A stretch of DNA of 64,000 nucleotides from Pseudolysinimonas_A sp041984585 (GTDB taxonomy: Bacteria; Actinomycetota; Actinomycetes; Actinomycetales; Microbacteriaceae): contig JBHIXX010000010.1 of NCBI GenBank assembly GCA_041984585.1, positions 1 to 64,000 of the forward strand, given 5' to 3'. The first letter of the stretch is position 1. Every line of letters begins with the position of its first letter. The notes beneath the pieces were generated by a model. The model did not search any database and was not told the origin of the DNA. It worked only from the letters and a program-made list of their open reading frames with translations. Position numbers and translations under genes: made by a program. Shown here one piece after another: positions 1 to 8,687 of the stretch.

Positions 1-723
1 CGCGAGCGGGCCCAGGTCGGCGACGGCGTCGCTCAGCAGGTCGCGCACCGCCACCGGATGACGGTCGAGCGTGAGCGCGCCGGACTGCATCCGCGACAGC
101 TCGAACAGGTCGTCGACGAGCACCGTGATGCGGTCGACCTGCCCGCGCATGCGCGCCAGGTACTCCTCCGGGCGGCCCGCCACCCCGTCCTCCAGCGCCT
201 CCGCCATCGCCCGCAGACCCGCGAGCGGGGTGCGCAGGTCGTGCGAGATCCAGGTCACCAGCTCTCGGCGGGCGGCCTCGCCGCGCTCCACCTCGTCGCG
301 GGCCGCGGCGAGCCGCCGCCCGGTGGCCGCGAGCTCCGCCTCGAGCGCGGCGAACTCCGACGACACCGCGGGCCCCGGGGGAACCTCGCCGCCGTCGCCG
401 ATGGCGCGCACCGCGGAGCGCAGGCGCCGCGCCCCGCGTGCCACGGTGACCCCGAGCAGCACGGCGATGCCGATCGACACCACGCCCGACGCGGCGGCGA
501 CGAACACGCCGACGCCCAGGTCGTGCTCCGAGACGTACATCGCCCCCGACGCGGTCACGATCCCGCCGATGACCGACAGCACGCCGGTCGCAGCGACGAT
601 CGCGATCTGCACGGCGAGCGGCGTGCGGCGGGCCAGCAGCAGGGCCGCCACGCCGAGCAGGCCGACCAGCACGGCCGACCCGACCGCGATGCCGGTGAGC
701 GAGAGCGCGTCGGAGAGCGTCAT
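1..723 (-). CDS. sensor histidine kinase, N-terminal part (runs off the window)
   Basis: Membrane sensor kinase of a two-component system; it would autophosphorylate on His and pass the phosphate to the response regulator encoded just before it. The 241 visible residues hold several hydrophobic segments in the first ~115, then a linker and the phosphoacceptor box SHDLRTPLAG with His161, followed by a helix typical of HisKA. The ATPase domain lies outside the window. The ATG (721-723) overlaps the regulator's TGA as ATGA, so the two are translationally coupled. No large extracytoplasmic sensor domain is visible, which suggests sensing within or close to the membrane. The stimulus is unknown. 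Confidence 0.9.
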   Translation of the reverse strand, partial: MTLSDALSLTGIAVGSAVLVGLLGVAALLLARRTPLAVQIAIVAATGVLSVIGGIVTASGAMYVSEHDLGVGVFVAAASGVVSIGIAVLLGVTVARGARRLRSAVRAIGDGGEVPPGPAVSSEFAALEAELAATGRRLAAARDEVERGEAARRELVTWISHDLRTPLAGLRAMAEALEDGVAGRPEEYLARMRGQVDRITVLVDDLFELSRMQSGALTLDRHPVAVRDLLSDAVADLGPLA

Positions 724-1445
724 CCGGCCGCCTCCGCCGCCAGCCGGTAGCCCACGCCCCACACCGTCTCCAGCAGCCGGGGCTGCGCCGGGTCGTCCTC
801 AACCCGCTCGCGCAGGCGACGGATGTGCACGGTGACCGTCGACTGGTCGCCGTACTCCCAGCGCCACACCGCGCGCAGCAGCTCGGCGCGGCTGAACGTG
901 CGGTCGGGGTTGCTGAGCAGGTACGCCAGCAGCTCGTACTCGCGCTGGGTGAGCGGCAGCGGCGCGCCGTCGCGGGTGATCTCGCGCTTCGCCGGGTCGA
1001 GCTGGAACGCCCCGAGCGTCACTGCCGACTCGCGCGACGGCGCAGCCAGGTGCCGACGCAGCACGGAGGCGACGCGGAGCAGCAGCTCGCGCGGCGAGAA
1101 CGGCTTCGTCACGTAATCGTCGGCGCCCGCCTCGAGGCCCGCGATCCGGTCCTCCGTCGCGCCGAGGGCGCTGAGCAGCAGGACCGGCACGTCGGCGCCC
1201 GAGGCGCGGATGCGGCGGCACGCCTCGAGCCCGTCGGTGCGGGGCAGCATCCGGTCGAGGATCACCAGGTCGGGCCGCTCCCGCTCGACGGCGGCCACCG
1301 CGGCCTCACCGTCGTCGGCGCGCTCGACCCGCAGCCCCGCCGCGTCGAGGTAGTCGCACACCACGTCGAGCACCACCGGGTCGTCGTCGACGACCAGCAC
1401 CCGACGCCCCGCGAGGTCGTCGAGCCGGGGAGCGCTCGCGGCCAT
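720..1445 (-). CDS. OmpR/PhoB-type response regulator
   Basis: Cytoplasmic DNA-binding regulator of 241 aa, the normal family length. The receiver domain (about residues 15-125) has the acidic pocket D20-D22, phosphoacceptor Asp64 and the conserved TKP with Lys114. The C-terminal winged helix (about 140-235) ends in the usual WGVGYRL. It is the first gene of a two-gene operon with the kinase at 1-723. The ATG follows a CACAAT hexamer (1452-1457 on the opposite strand) by 6 nt, so the transcript may be leaderless. The target genes are not evident; the divergent neighbour is an AEC-family transporter. Confidence 0.93.
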   Translation of the reverse strand: MAASAPRLDDLAGRRVLVVDDDPVVLDVVCDYLDAAGLRVERADDGEAAVAAVERERPDLVILDRMLPRTDGLEACRRIRASGADVPVLLLSALGATEDRIAGLEAGADDYVTKPFSPRELLLRVASVLRRHLAAPSRESAVTLGAFQLDPAKREITRDGAPLPLTQREYELLAYLLSNPDRTFSRAELLRAVWRWEYGDQSTVTVHIRRLRERVEDDPAQPRLLETVWGVGYRLAAEAAG

Positions 1446-1554
1446 GACCCCATTGTGGCCGGATGCCGTCGATCCCGCCCGGACGCGGCCGTCGCCTCGG
1501 TCCTGGCGCCCCGGCCGGGCGAGCGGACCCCGCCGCGCGCCCTAGCCTGGACGG

Positions 1555-2475
1555 ATGGTCGGCGTGCTCATCGGGTTCGCGATCATCGGATCCGTCATCG
1601 CCCTCGGCTACCTCATCGGCCGGTTCGGCGTTCTCGGTCCCGACTCCCGCGAGACGCTGTCGCGTCTCGCCTTCTTCGTGCTCTCGCCGGCGCTGCTCTT
1701 CACCGTGCTCGCCGAAGCCGACCTGACGGCCCTGTTCTCGAGCCTCCTGCCGGTCGCCGCGGTCGCCGCGGTCGCATCGGCCGTCGTCGTGATCGTCGTC
1801 ATGCGCATCTGGCGCCGCTCGGTGCCGGAGACCACGATCGCGGCGCTCGGCGCGGGCTACGTCAACGCGAACAACATCGGTCTTCCCGTGTCGGCCTACG
1901 TGCTGGGAGACCCCGCGACCTCGGCGCCGGTGATCCTGCTGCAGCTCGTGGTGCTCGCTCCGATCGCGCTCACGGTCCTCGACCTCTCCACCAGCGGTCG
2001 GGTGTCGATCGGGCGAGTGCTGCTGCAGCCCGTGCGGAATCCCCTCATCATCGGGGCACTGCTCGGCCTGCTGGTGGCCCTCACCGGAATCGAGCTGCCC
2101 GCACCGCTGCTCGCGCCGTTCGAACTCGTCGGTGCGGCCGCGGTGCCGGTCATCCTCCTGGCCTTCGGGATGTCGCTGCACGGGTCGCGCCCGCTCGCCC
2201 CCGGCACGGACCGCGCCGCCGTGATCCTGGCGTCGGTCGTCAAGATCGTTCTCATGCCGCTCGCGGCATGGGCCGTCGCGACCGGGATCTTCGGACTGTC
2301 GGGCCACGCGCTGTTCGCGGCGGTGGCGCTCGCCGCGCTCCCGACCGGTCAGAACGTCTTCAACTACGCGCAGCGCTACGCGCGCGGAGTGGTGATCGCG
2401 CGCGACACCGTGCTCATCACCACGGTCCTCGCCGTGCCGCTCCTGGCGTTGGTCGCGGCACTCCTCGCCGCCTGA
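1555..2475 (+). CDS. AEC-family (auxin efflux carrier-like) permease
   Basis: Integral membrane protein of 306 aa with about ten hydrophobic segments. The mid-protein NANNIGLPV stretch and the C-terminal LPTGQNVFNYA stretch are typical of the AEC/Mem_trans family. Bacterial members export or import organic acids or small anions; the substrate cannot be told here. The ATG lies 6 nt after a TAGCCT -10 hexamer (1543-1548), so the mRNA is probably leaderless. It stands alone, diverging from the response regulator gene. Confidence 0.88.
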   Translation: MVGVLIGFAIIGSVIALGYLIGRFGVLGPDSRETLSRLAFFVLSPALLFTVLAEADLTALFSSLLPVAAVAAVASAVVVIVVMRIWRRSVPETTIAALGAGYVNANNIGLPVSAYVLGDPATSAPVILLQLVVLAPIALTVLDLSTSGRVSIGRVLLQPVRNPLIIGALLGLLVALTGIELPAPLLAPFELVGAAAVPVILLAFGMSLHGSRPLAPGTDRAAVILASVVKIVLMPLAAWAVATGIFGLSGHALFAAVALAALPTGQNVFNYAQRYARGVVIARDTVLITTVLAVPLLALVAALLAA

Positions 2476-2494
2476 GTCGACGTCGCACGACGGG

Positions 2495-3334
2495 TCAGAA
2501 GATCATCGGCCGGTCGTCGTCGTCCCCCGGGTCGTCGTCCAGCTCGACCAGCACCGGCACGTGGTCGCTGGGCGCGTCGCCCTTCCGCTCGTCGCGGTGG
2601 ATCGCCGCCGCCGTCACCCGGTCGGCGAACGGGGCCGAACCGAGCACGAAGTCGATGCGCAGCCCCTCGTTGCGGGGGAAGCGCAGCTGCTTGTAGTCCC
2701 AGTACGTGAACCCCGTCGGCACCAGGGGACGCACCGTGTCGACCAGCCCCGCCTCGAGCAGCCCGGCGAACGCCTCCCGCTCCGCCGGGGAGATGTGCGT
2801 CGACAGCCCCGGCACCAGGCTCGGGTCGCCCACGTCGCCGTCGGTCGGCGCGATGTTGAAGTCGCCGGTCAGCGCGAGGGGCAGGTCGGGCTCCCCGGCC
2901 AGCCACTCGCGCGTCGCCCCCGTCAGGGCGGCCAGCCAGTCGAGCTTGTAGCGGTAGTGCGGGTCGTCGAGGCCGCGCCCGTTCGGCACGTAGAGGCTCC
3001 ACAGCCGCACACCCCCCACCGTGGCGCCGAGCGCCCGCGCCTCGAGCGGCAGATCGGGACCCTCCGCGCCCTTCAGGAACCCCGGCATCCCGGGGAACGA
3101 GGTCGCCACGTCGGCGATGCCCACGCGGCTCGCGACGGCCACGCCGTTCCACTGGTTGAGTCCGTGCACGGCGACCTCGTACCCGGCCTCCTCGAACGCG
3201 GCGTGCGGGAACTGCGCGTCGGTGCACTTGATCTCCTGCATCGCGAGGGCGTCGACGTCCTCGCGCACGAGCCAGTCGACGATGCGGGCGACCCGGGTGC
3301 GGACGGAGTTCACGTTCCACGTCGCGATGCGCAT
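2495..3334 (-). CDS. xthA: exodeoxyribonuclease III (AP endonuclease family)
   Basis: Base-excision repair nuclease of the exonuclease III/EEP fold, 279 aa. Motifs run in order: ATWNVNS at the N terminus, MQEIKC (metal-binding Glu), LYVPNG, TGDFNIAP, and the C-terminal SDHVPV with the catalytic His. The open frame continues far upstream, but the ATG of MRIATWNVNS at 3334 matches the family's N terminus, and an upstream start would run through pyrE. The start codon is only 18 bp from the divergent pyrE start. A CAGACT hexamer (3341-3346 on the other strand) ends 6 nt before the ATG. The Asp-rich C-terminal tail after residue ~265 is a local addition. Confidence 0.95.
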   Translation of the reverse strand: MRIATWNVNSVRTRVARIVDWLVREDVDALAMQEIKCTDAQFPHAAFEEAGYEVAVHGLNQWNGVAVASRVGIADVATSFPGMPGFLKGAEGPDLPLEARALGATVGGVRLWSLYVPNGRGLDDPHYRYKLDWLAALTGATREWLAGEPDLPLALTGDFNIAPTDGDVGDPSLVPGLSTHISPAEREAFAGLLEAGLVDTVRPLVPTGFTYWDYKQLRFPRNEGLRIDFVLGSAPFADRVTAAAIHRDERKGDAPSDHVPVLVELDDDPGDDDDRPMIF

Positions 3335-3339
3335 GTCCC

Positions 3340-3346
3340 TAGTCTG
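3340..3346. promoter_or_regulatory. overlapping divergent -10 elements of xthA and pyrE
   Basis: TAGTCT (3340-3345, plus) sits 7 nt before the pyrE GTG. Its near mirror image CAGACT (3341-3346, minus) sits 6 nt before the xthA ATG. The start codons are 18 bp apart, so each gene's -35 region must lie inside the other's coding sequence and only one promoter could be occupied at a time. Assigned from sequence only. Confidence 0.6.
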
Positions 3347-3352
3347 GATGCT

Positions 3353-3907
3353 GTGACCGACGCTCGTGACTCCCTCATCCGGTACATCACCGACGAGGCG
3401 GTCTTCCACGGCGACTTCACGCTCACCAGCGGCAAGAAGGCCACGTACTACATCGATCTGCGCAAGATCAGCCTCGACGGCCGGGTCGCCCCGCTGATCG
3501 GCGACGTCATGCTCGACCTGCTGGCGGAGTTCCCCGACGTCGAGGCGGTGGGCGGTCTGACGATGGGCGCCGACCCGATCGCGTCGGCGGTGCTGCACCG
3601 CGCTGCCGTCGCCGGCCGGCGGCTCGACGCGTTCGTCGTGCGCAAGGAGCCGAAGGACCACGGGCGGGGCAAGCAGATCGAGGGGCCCGATCTCGCGGGC
3701 CGCAAGGTCGTCGTGCTCGAGGACACCTCCACCACCGGGGGGTCGCCGCTGAAGGCCGCCGAGGCGCTCGAGAAGGTGGGCGCCGAGATCGTCGCCGTCG
3801 CTGTCGTCGTCGACCGGGCCACCGGTGCGCAGTCCGTGATCGAGCAGGCGGGGTACCCCTACCGCGCCGCCATCACCCTCGCCGACCTGGGACTCGATCC
3901 GCAGTGA
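3353..3907 (+). CDS. pyrE: orotate phosphoribosyltransferase
   Basis: Joins orotate to PRPP to give OMP, the fifth step of pyrimidine synthesis. It has 184 aa, usual for actinobacterial PyrE. Visible features are TSGKKATYYIDLRK near the N terminus, the flexible-loop RKEPKDHGRGKQIEG, and the PRPP-binding motif VVVLEDTSTTGGSPLKA. The GTG start lies 7 nt after TAGTCT, consistent with a leaderless mRNA. Its stop overlaps the next gene's GTG (GTGA), forming an operon pyrE - septum-formation protein - purU that joins pyrimidine and folate/purine functions. Confidence 0.96.
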   Translation: MTDARDSLIRYITDEAVFHGDFTLTSGKKATYYIDLRKISLDGRVAPLIGDVMLDLLAEFPDVEAVGGLTMGADPIASAVLHRAAVAGRRLDAFVVRKEPKDHGRGKQIEGPDLAGRKVVVLEDTSTTGGSPLKAAEALEKVGAEIVAVAVVVDRATGAQSVIEQAGYPYRAAITLADLGLDPQ

Positions 3908-5334
3908 CCGAGCGCGGGCGCGACGACGCGCACGATCCGGACGGCCACGATCCGGACGACTGGTTCGCGCAGTTCGAGCGGGAGGCGCGCGGGGAGGGGA
4001 CGCCCGACGGCGCTCCCCCGGCCGCCCAGCAGCCCGCGGCGCCGCAGCAGCCTCCGTTCGCGACCCCGCAGGCCCCGCCGCCGCCTGGGCCGTATCCCGG
4101 CGCGCCGGCGTTCCCCCCGCCGGCCGCGACGCCGCCACCCCCGTCCACGCCGTCGTCGCCGGCCGCTGGTCTTCCTCCGGTGCCGCCCCCCGGCCCCGCC
4201 CTGCCCGGATGGCACGAGCCGGCCGCGATGGACGCCGCCCTTCCCGGCGGGCCCAGCCGCGACGCCGAGCCGCCGATCGAGCCCCCGCCGTTCGATCCGG
4301 CGCCGCCCACGCCGGCGCCCGCCTGGGATCCCGCGCAGACCGAGGCGCTCTCGCCGTTCTGGGAGCCCGAGGCGCCGCCGCCGCTCGTGCCGCCGCCCGT
4401 CGCCGAGCCCGCGCCGCCGCCGCAGCCCTCGTTCCTGCCCCCGAGCGAGCCGCCGCTGCCGCCCGTGGGCGCACCTCCCGCAGCCACGCCCGGACATCCC
4501 GCGGACGGGAACGCGTCGGGGTATCCCCCCGCGCCCGGCTACCCGCCCGGGTCGCCGCCCCCGATCGACCGCGCGCTCCCCGGCGAGGGTGGCGACGCCC
4601 TCGACTCGCTGTTCGGGGCATCCGCGTTCCGCGAGTACGGCGAGGGCATCGACCACAGTCAGAGTCCGTTCGCGCGTGGGGGTGCCGCACCCCCGCCCGG
4701 CGGCGAACTGGTCACCGTGCCGGTCGGTCCGCCTCCGCCGCGCGGACCGCGCACCTGGCTGCGCGCGCTCATCTGGGTGGGCGGCGGCATCCTCGCCGGG
4801 CTCGCCCTCGTCGCCCTGTTCCTGCTGGGAACCCGGCTGCCCGACCTCCTCGGCCCCGCACCCGCCGTCGCCCCCAGCGCGAGCGCGTCGCCGTCGCCCT
4901 CCGGCGGAGTCGTCGGTCCCGTCGCTCCCGGCGAGTACGCCTGGGACGAGCTGCGCGGCGGGGAGTGCCTTGAGCCCTACGTCGACGCCTGGCAGAACAG
5001 CTACACCGTGGTCGCCTGCGCCCTGCCGCACCACGGCCAGCTGGTCTACGTCGGCGAGTTCGACCCGGAGCAGTTCCCCGTCTTCCCCGGCGCCGAACAG
5101 CTGCAGGCGCAGATGAGCGCGCTGTGCTCGGCCGCCGACGCGGTCGACCTCTCGGTCGTCGGCCAGTACACGGATGTCGTCGTGCAGGGAAGCTTCCCCG
5201 CCACGGCGGAGCAGTGGGCTGAGAGTGCGTCGTATCAGTGCTTCGTGAGCCGCTCGTCCGGCGAGCCGCTCGACGGCGACGCCTGGATCCCGCCGGTGAT
5301 CGAGACCCCGGAGCCCACCGAGGAGGACCAGTGA
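3904..5334 (+). CDS. Pro/Ala-rich membrane protein with Septum_form domain
   Basis: 476 aa. Residues ~25-215 are low-complexity Pro/Ala/Gly-rich and probably cytoplasmic. One transmembrane helix follows at about 288-308. The extracytoplasmic C-terminal domain (about 335-460) carries the Septum_form pattern: GECLEPY, then VVACALPHHGQLVYVGEF, then a further Cys (ALCSAAD) and YQCFVS. Family members are found in actinobacteria and annotated as septum-formation related. The four Cys probably form disulphides outside the membrane. It overlaps pyrE upstream and purU downstream by 4 nt each. Confidence 0.82.
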   Translation: MTERGRDDAHDPDGHDPDDWFAQFEREARGEGTPDGAPPAAQQPAAPQQPPFATPQAPPPPGPYPGAPAFPPPAATPPPPSTPSSPAAGLPPVPPPGPALPGWHEPAAMDAALPGGPSRDAEPPIEPPPFDPAPPTPAPAWDPAQTEALSPFWEPEAPPPLVPPPVAEPAPPPQPSFLPPSEPPLPPVGAPPAATPGHPADGNASGYPPAPGYPPGSPPPIDRALPGEGGDALDSLFGASAFREYGEGIDHSQSPFARGGAAPPPGGELVTVPVGPPPPRGPRTWLRALIWVGGGILAGLALVALFLLGTRLPDLLGPAPAVAPSASASPSPSGGVVGPVAPGEYAWDELRGGECLEPYVDAWQNSYTVVACALPHHGQLVYVGEFDPEQFPVFPGAEQLQAQMSALCSAADAVDLSVVGQYTDVVVQGSFPATAEQWAESASYQCFVSRSSGEPLDGDAWIPPVIETPEPTEEDQ

Positions 5335-6230
5335 CCGCCGAATCGCGCGCACCCCGCCCCGTCGACCCCGTCGGCCCGCCCGACCAGGCGGTGCTGACGG
5401 TGCACGGCCGGGATCAGCCGGGGATCGTGTCGGCGATCTCGGGGGTGCTGGCGGGTCTCGGCGCGAACATCGTGGCGCTGGATCAGTACACGGATGATCC
5501 GGAGGGCGGGCAGTTCTTCCAGCGCACCGTGTTCCAGGTCGCCGATCTCGTCGTGAATGCGCCGGCGATCGAGGCGGACCTGGCCGCCCGGCTCGGGGCG
5601 GGCTTCGATCTGGAGTGGTCGTTGTCGTCGCGGGCGGTGCCGAAGCGGGTGGCGATTCTGGCGTCGACGAGTGATCACTGTCTGCTGGATCTGCTGTGGC
5701 GGCATCGGCGGGGGGAGATCCCGATGACGGTGCCGATGGTGATCAGCAATCACACGAATGTGGCGGATGATGTGCGGTCGTTCGGGATTCCGTTCTTCCA
5801 TGTGCCGTCGCAGGGTCCGGACAAGAGCGCGGCGGAGGCGGAGATTCTGAAGCTGCTGGCGGGGAATGTCGATGTGGTGGTTCTGGCGCGGTACATGCAG
5901 ATCATCTCGGCGGAGTTCCTGGAGCAGGTGGGGGTGCCGGTGATCAACATCCATCACTCGTTCCTGCCGGCGTTCATCGGTGCGGGTCCGTATCGGAAGG
6001 CGAAGGAGCGCGGGGTAAAGCTGATCGGCGCGACCGCGCATTACGTGACCGAGGAGTTGGACGAGGGTCCGATCATCGAGCAGGACGTGGTGCGGGTCAC
6101 CCATGCCGACACGGCGGGGGAGATGCAGCGCAAGGGCGCCTATGTGGAGCGTGAGGTGCTGTCGCGTGCGGTGCTGGCGCACTGCGAGGACCGCGTCATC
6201 CGCCACGGCCGCCAGACCATCGTCTTCTGA
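5331..6230 (+). CDS. purU: formyltetrahydrofolate deformylase
   Basis: Hydrolyses 10-formyl-THF to formate and THF, supplying formate for purine synthesis and balancing C1 pools. 299 aa. An N-terminal ACT domain (VHGRDQPGIVSAISGVLA, ~20-95) precedes a formyltransferase-fold domain with NIHHSFLPAF and GATAHYVTEELDEGPIIEQD. The GTG overlaps the preceding stop by 4 nt. Codon choice shifts inside the gene: from about 5640 to 6000 many codons end in T or G (gat, cat, agt), unlike the C/G-ending usage at its two ends and in its neighbours. Confidence 0.95.
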   Translation: MTAESRAPRPVDPVGPPDQAVLTVHGRDQPGIVSAISGVLAGLGANIVALDQYTDDPEGGQFFQRTVFQVADLVVNAPAIEADLAARLGAGFDLEWSLSSRAVPKRVAILASTSDHCLLDLLWRHRRGEIPMTVPMVISNHTNVADDVRSFGIPFFHVPSQGPDKSAAEAEILKLLAGNVDVVVLARYMQIISAEFLEQVGVPVINIHHSFLPAFIGAGPYRKAKERGVKLIGATAHYVTEELDEGPIIEQDVVRVTHADTAGEMQRKGAYVEREVLSRAVLAHCEDRVIRHGRQTIVF

Positions 6231-6273
6231 CCACCCGGCGTCATCCGGCGGCGCCCGCCCGGTGCGGCCCGGG

Positions 6274-7071
6274 TCAGAGCTCCGTCTCGACCGGCTCCGT
6301 CGACACCAGCTCGTGCACGCCGGCGAGCGTCTCGTCGGGCCGGAACGGGTAGCGGTCGATCTCGGCCTGGTCGCTGATCCCGGTGAGCACGAGGATGGTG
6401 TGCAGGCCGGCCTCGATGCCGGCGACGATGTCGGTGTCCATCCGGTCGCCGATCATCGCGGTCACCTCGCTGTGCGCGCCGATCTTGTTCATCGCCGAGC
6501 GGAACATCATCGGGTTCGGCTTGCCGACCACGTAGGGGTCCCGCCCGGTGGCCTTGGTGATCAGCGCGGCGATCGCGCCGGTCGCGGGCAGCACGCCCTG
6601 CGCGCTGGGGCCCGTCGCATCCGGGTTGGTCGCGATGAACCGCGCCCCCGCGTTGATCAGCCGGATCGCCTTGGTGATCGCCTCGAACGAATAGTTGCGG
6701 GTCTCGCCGACGACGACGTAGTCGGGGTCGGTCTCCGTCATCACGAACCCGACCTCATGCAGCGCGGTGGTGAGCCCGGCCTCGCCGATCACGAACGCCG
6801 ACCCGCCGGGCATCTGCGAGGCGCAGAAGTCGGCGGTGGCGAGCGCGCTCGTCCAGATCCGGTCTTCGGGCACCTCGATGCCCGAAGAGCGCAGCCGCGC
6901 CGACAGGTCGCGGGGCGTGAAGATCGAGTTGTTGGTGAGCACGAGGAACGGGGTGCCGGTGTCCTGCCACTGCCGCAGGAGGTCGGCCGCCCCCGGCAGC
7001 GCCGAGTTCTCGTGCACCAGCACGCCGTCCATGTCGGTGAGCCAGCACTCGATCTCGCTGCGGTCGCGCAT
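6274..7071 (-). CDS. HAD-IIA family hydrolase (NagD-like phosphatase)
   Basis: 265-aa cytoplasmic phosphatase. Motif I is DMDGVLV (nucleophile and acid Asp), motif II is LTNNS, and the C-terminal GKPNP and MIGDRMDTDI motifs fit the NagD/PNPase group with a C2b cap between them. Natural substrates of this subgroup are sugar phosphates, nucleotides or p-nitrophenyl phosphate analogues; none is indicated here. The ATG follows TAGCAT (ATGCTA at 7079-7084) by 7 nt. The gene is convergent with purU. Confidence 0.88.
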   Translation of the reverse strand: MRDRSEIECWLTDMDGVLVHENSALPGAADLLRQWQDTGTPFLVLTNNSIFTPRDLSARLRSSGIEVPEDRIWTSALATADFCASQMPGGSAFVIGEAGLTTALHEVGFVMTETDPDYVVVGETRNYSFEAITKAIRLINAGARFIATNPDATGPSAQGVLPATGAIAALITKATGRDPYVVGKPNPMMFRSAMNKIGAHSEVTAMIGDRMDTDIVAGIEAGLHTILVLTGISDQAEIDRYPFRPDETLAGVHELVSTEPVETEL

Positions 7072-7081
7072 GACTGCGATG

Positions 7082-8011
7082 CTAGCCAGCCGTTGTGAAC
7101 ACCTCCGCCGCGGGCAGCCGGCCGCGCATCACCGCCACCGCGTCGGGGCTCTCGTCGACGAGCAGGAACCGGCGCCCCAGCGCGGTGGCGACGGCGCCGG
7201 TCGTGCCCGACCCGGCGAACAGGTCGACCACCAGGTCGCCGGGGGCACTGGATGCGGCCACGATCCGCCGCAGCACCCCCTCCGGCTTCTGGGTGGGGTA
7301 CCCCGTGCGCTCCCGGCTGTTCGTGGGGACGATGGTGTGCCACCACACGTCGGTCGGCAGCTTGCCTCGGGCCGCCTTCTCCGGCGTCACGAGCCCCGGG
7401 GCCATATAGGGCTCGCGGTCGACCTCGGCGGAGTCGAAGTGGTAGCGGTCGGGGTTCTTCACGTAGACCAGGATCGTGTCGTGCTTCGCCGGCCAGCGGC
7501 GGGTGCTGCGCCCGCCGAAGTCGTAGGCCCAGACGATCTCGTTGAGGAAGCACTCCCGGCCGAACAGCTCGTCGAGGGCGACCTTCGCGTAGTGGGCCTC
7601 GCGGTAATCGAGGTGCAGGTAGAGGGTGCCGGCGTCGTCGAGCAGCCGTCGCGCCTCCGCCAGCCGCGGCAGCAGGAAGCCGAGGTAGTCGTCGAACCGG
7701 TCGGCGTAGCGCACCACCTCACCGCGGGTGGTCGTGTAGCTGCGGCCCGCGAAGCCGACCCGGTCGCCGTCGTCCGACCGCTCCACCCGCGCCGTCTGGT
7801 GGCGCCGGGCGGCGCCGGTGTTGAACGGTGGGTCGAGGTAGACCAGCCGCGCCACGCCGTCGGGAAGGCCCGCGGCGGCGGCGAGGTTGTCGCCGTGCAC
7901 GATGGCGTCGACCGGATGCCGGCCCCACGACCGAGGATCCCAGTCGGTCGCCGGGCGCTCGCATTCTCCCGGTGCCGCGCCGACGTCGCGGCGGGCGGGT
8001 CGGTCGGGCAT
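7082..8011 (-). CDS. orphan beta-class DNA methyltransferase (N4-cytosine/N6-adenine type)
   Basis: 309-aa AdoMet-dependent amino-methyltransferase. The catalytic motif DPPF (residues 60-63) comes before the AdoMet-binding motif FAGSGTT (about 265-271), the beta-class order. Between them are YLHLDYREAHY and TQKPEG stretches common in this class. No restriction endonuclease or specificity gene lies nearby, so it is probably a housekeeping or regulatory methylase; the target sequence is unknown. TAACCT (AGGTTA at 8018-8023) ends 6 nt before the ATG. It diverges from the RNA methyltransferase gene, with 33 bp between the two starts. Confidence 0.87.
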   Translation of the reverse strand: MPDRPARRDVGAAPGECERPATDWDPRSWGRHPVDAIVHGDNLAAAAGLPDGVARLVYLDPPFNTGAARRHQTARVERSDDGDRVGFAGRSYTTTRGEVVRYADRFDDYLGFLLPRLAEARRLLDDAGTLYLHLDYREAHYAKVALDELFGRECFLNEIVWAYDFGGRSTRRWPAKHDTILVYVKNPDRYHFDSAEVDREPYMAPGLVTPEKAARGKLPTDVWWHTIVPTNSRERTGYPTQKPEGVLRRIVAASSAPGDLVVDLFAGSGTTGAVATALGRRFLLVDESPDAVAVMRGRLPAAEVFTTAG

Positions 8012-8044
8012 GCCGGGAGGTTAACAGCCGGATAGCCTCGCGGG

Positions 8045-8680
8045 GTGGACGGCGATCCGGAGCGCGTGGTCGGTGTCGGCCCGTGGCAGGGGCCATGGCC
8101 GACCGACTCCCGCTACGACCCGGAGCTGCTGCGCGACGGCGACACCCGCAACGTCGTCGACCGCTACCGGTACTGGACGATGGAGGCGATCGTCGCCGAC
8201 CTCGACGCGCGTCGGCATCCGTTCCACGTCGCCATCGAGAACTGGGCGCACGACCTCAACATCGGGTCGATCGTGCGCACCGCCAACGCGCTGCTCGCGG
8301 CCGAGGTGCACATCGTCGGCCGCCGTCGGTGGAACCGCCGCGGCGCCATGGTCACCGACCGGTACCAGCACATCCGCCATCACCCCGACGTCGCCGCGCT
8401 CGTCGCGTGGGCCCGTGCGGAGCGAATGCCGATCGTCGCCGTCGACAACGTGCCCGGCTCGGTCGACGTCGTCGACGCGGAGCTTCCGGAGCGCTGCGTG
8501 CTGCTCTTCGGTCAGGAGGGGCCGGGCCTGACCGAAGAGGCGCTCGCGGCGGCCGACGCGGTCGTGCACATCCGGCAGTACGGGTCGACCCGCTCGATCA
8601 ACGCCGCCGCCGCGGCCGCGATCGTGATGCACGAGTGGGCGCGTCGCCACACGCCGGCCGACGGCGCCCCGTCGGCCTGA
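8045..8680 (+). CDS. TrmH/SpoU-family RNA 2'-O-methyltransferase
   Basis: 211 aa with the SPOUT knot motifs in order: NIGSIVRTANA (motif 1), LLFGQEGPGLTEEAL (motif 2) and STRSINAAAAAAIVMHEW (motif 3). Members methylate a ribose 2'-OH in tRNA or rRNA; whether this one modifies tRNA position 18 or rRNA cannot be told. A ~45-residue N-terminal extension precedes the knot. The GTG start is 6 nt after TAGCCT (8033-8038). Confidence 0.88.
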   Translation: MDGDPERVVGVGPWQGPWPTDSRYDPELLRDGDTRNVVDRYRYWTMEAIVADLDARRHPFHVAIENWAHDLNIGSIVRTANALLAAEVHIVGRRRWNRRGAMVTDRYQHIRHHPDVAALVAWARAERMPIVAVDNVPGSVDVVDAELPERCVLLFGQEGPGLTEEALAAADAVVHIRQYGSTRSINAAAAAAIVMHEWARRHTPADGAPSA

Positions 8681-8687
8681 GCGCGGC

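Noticed and set aside
2495..4690. Exonuclease III with a 450-residue N-terminal extension
   Set aside because: The extension lies antisense to pyrE and the Septum_form gene; the family N terminus matches the ATG at 3334.
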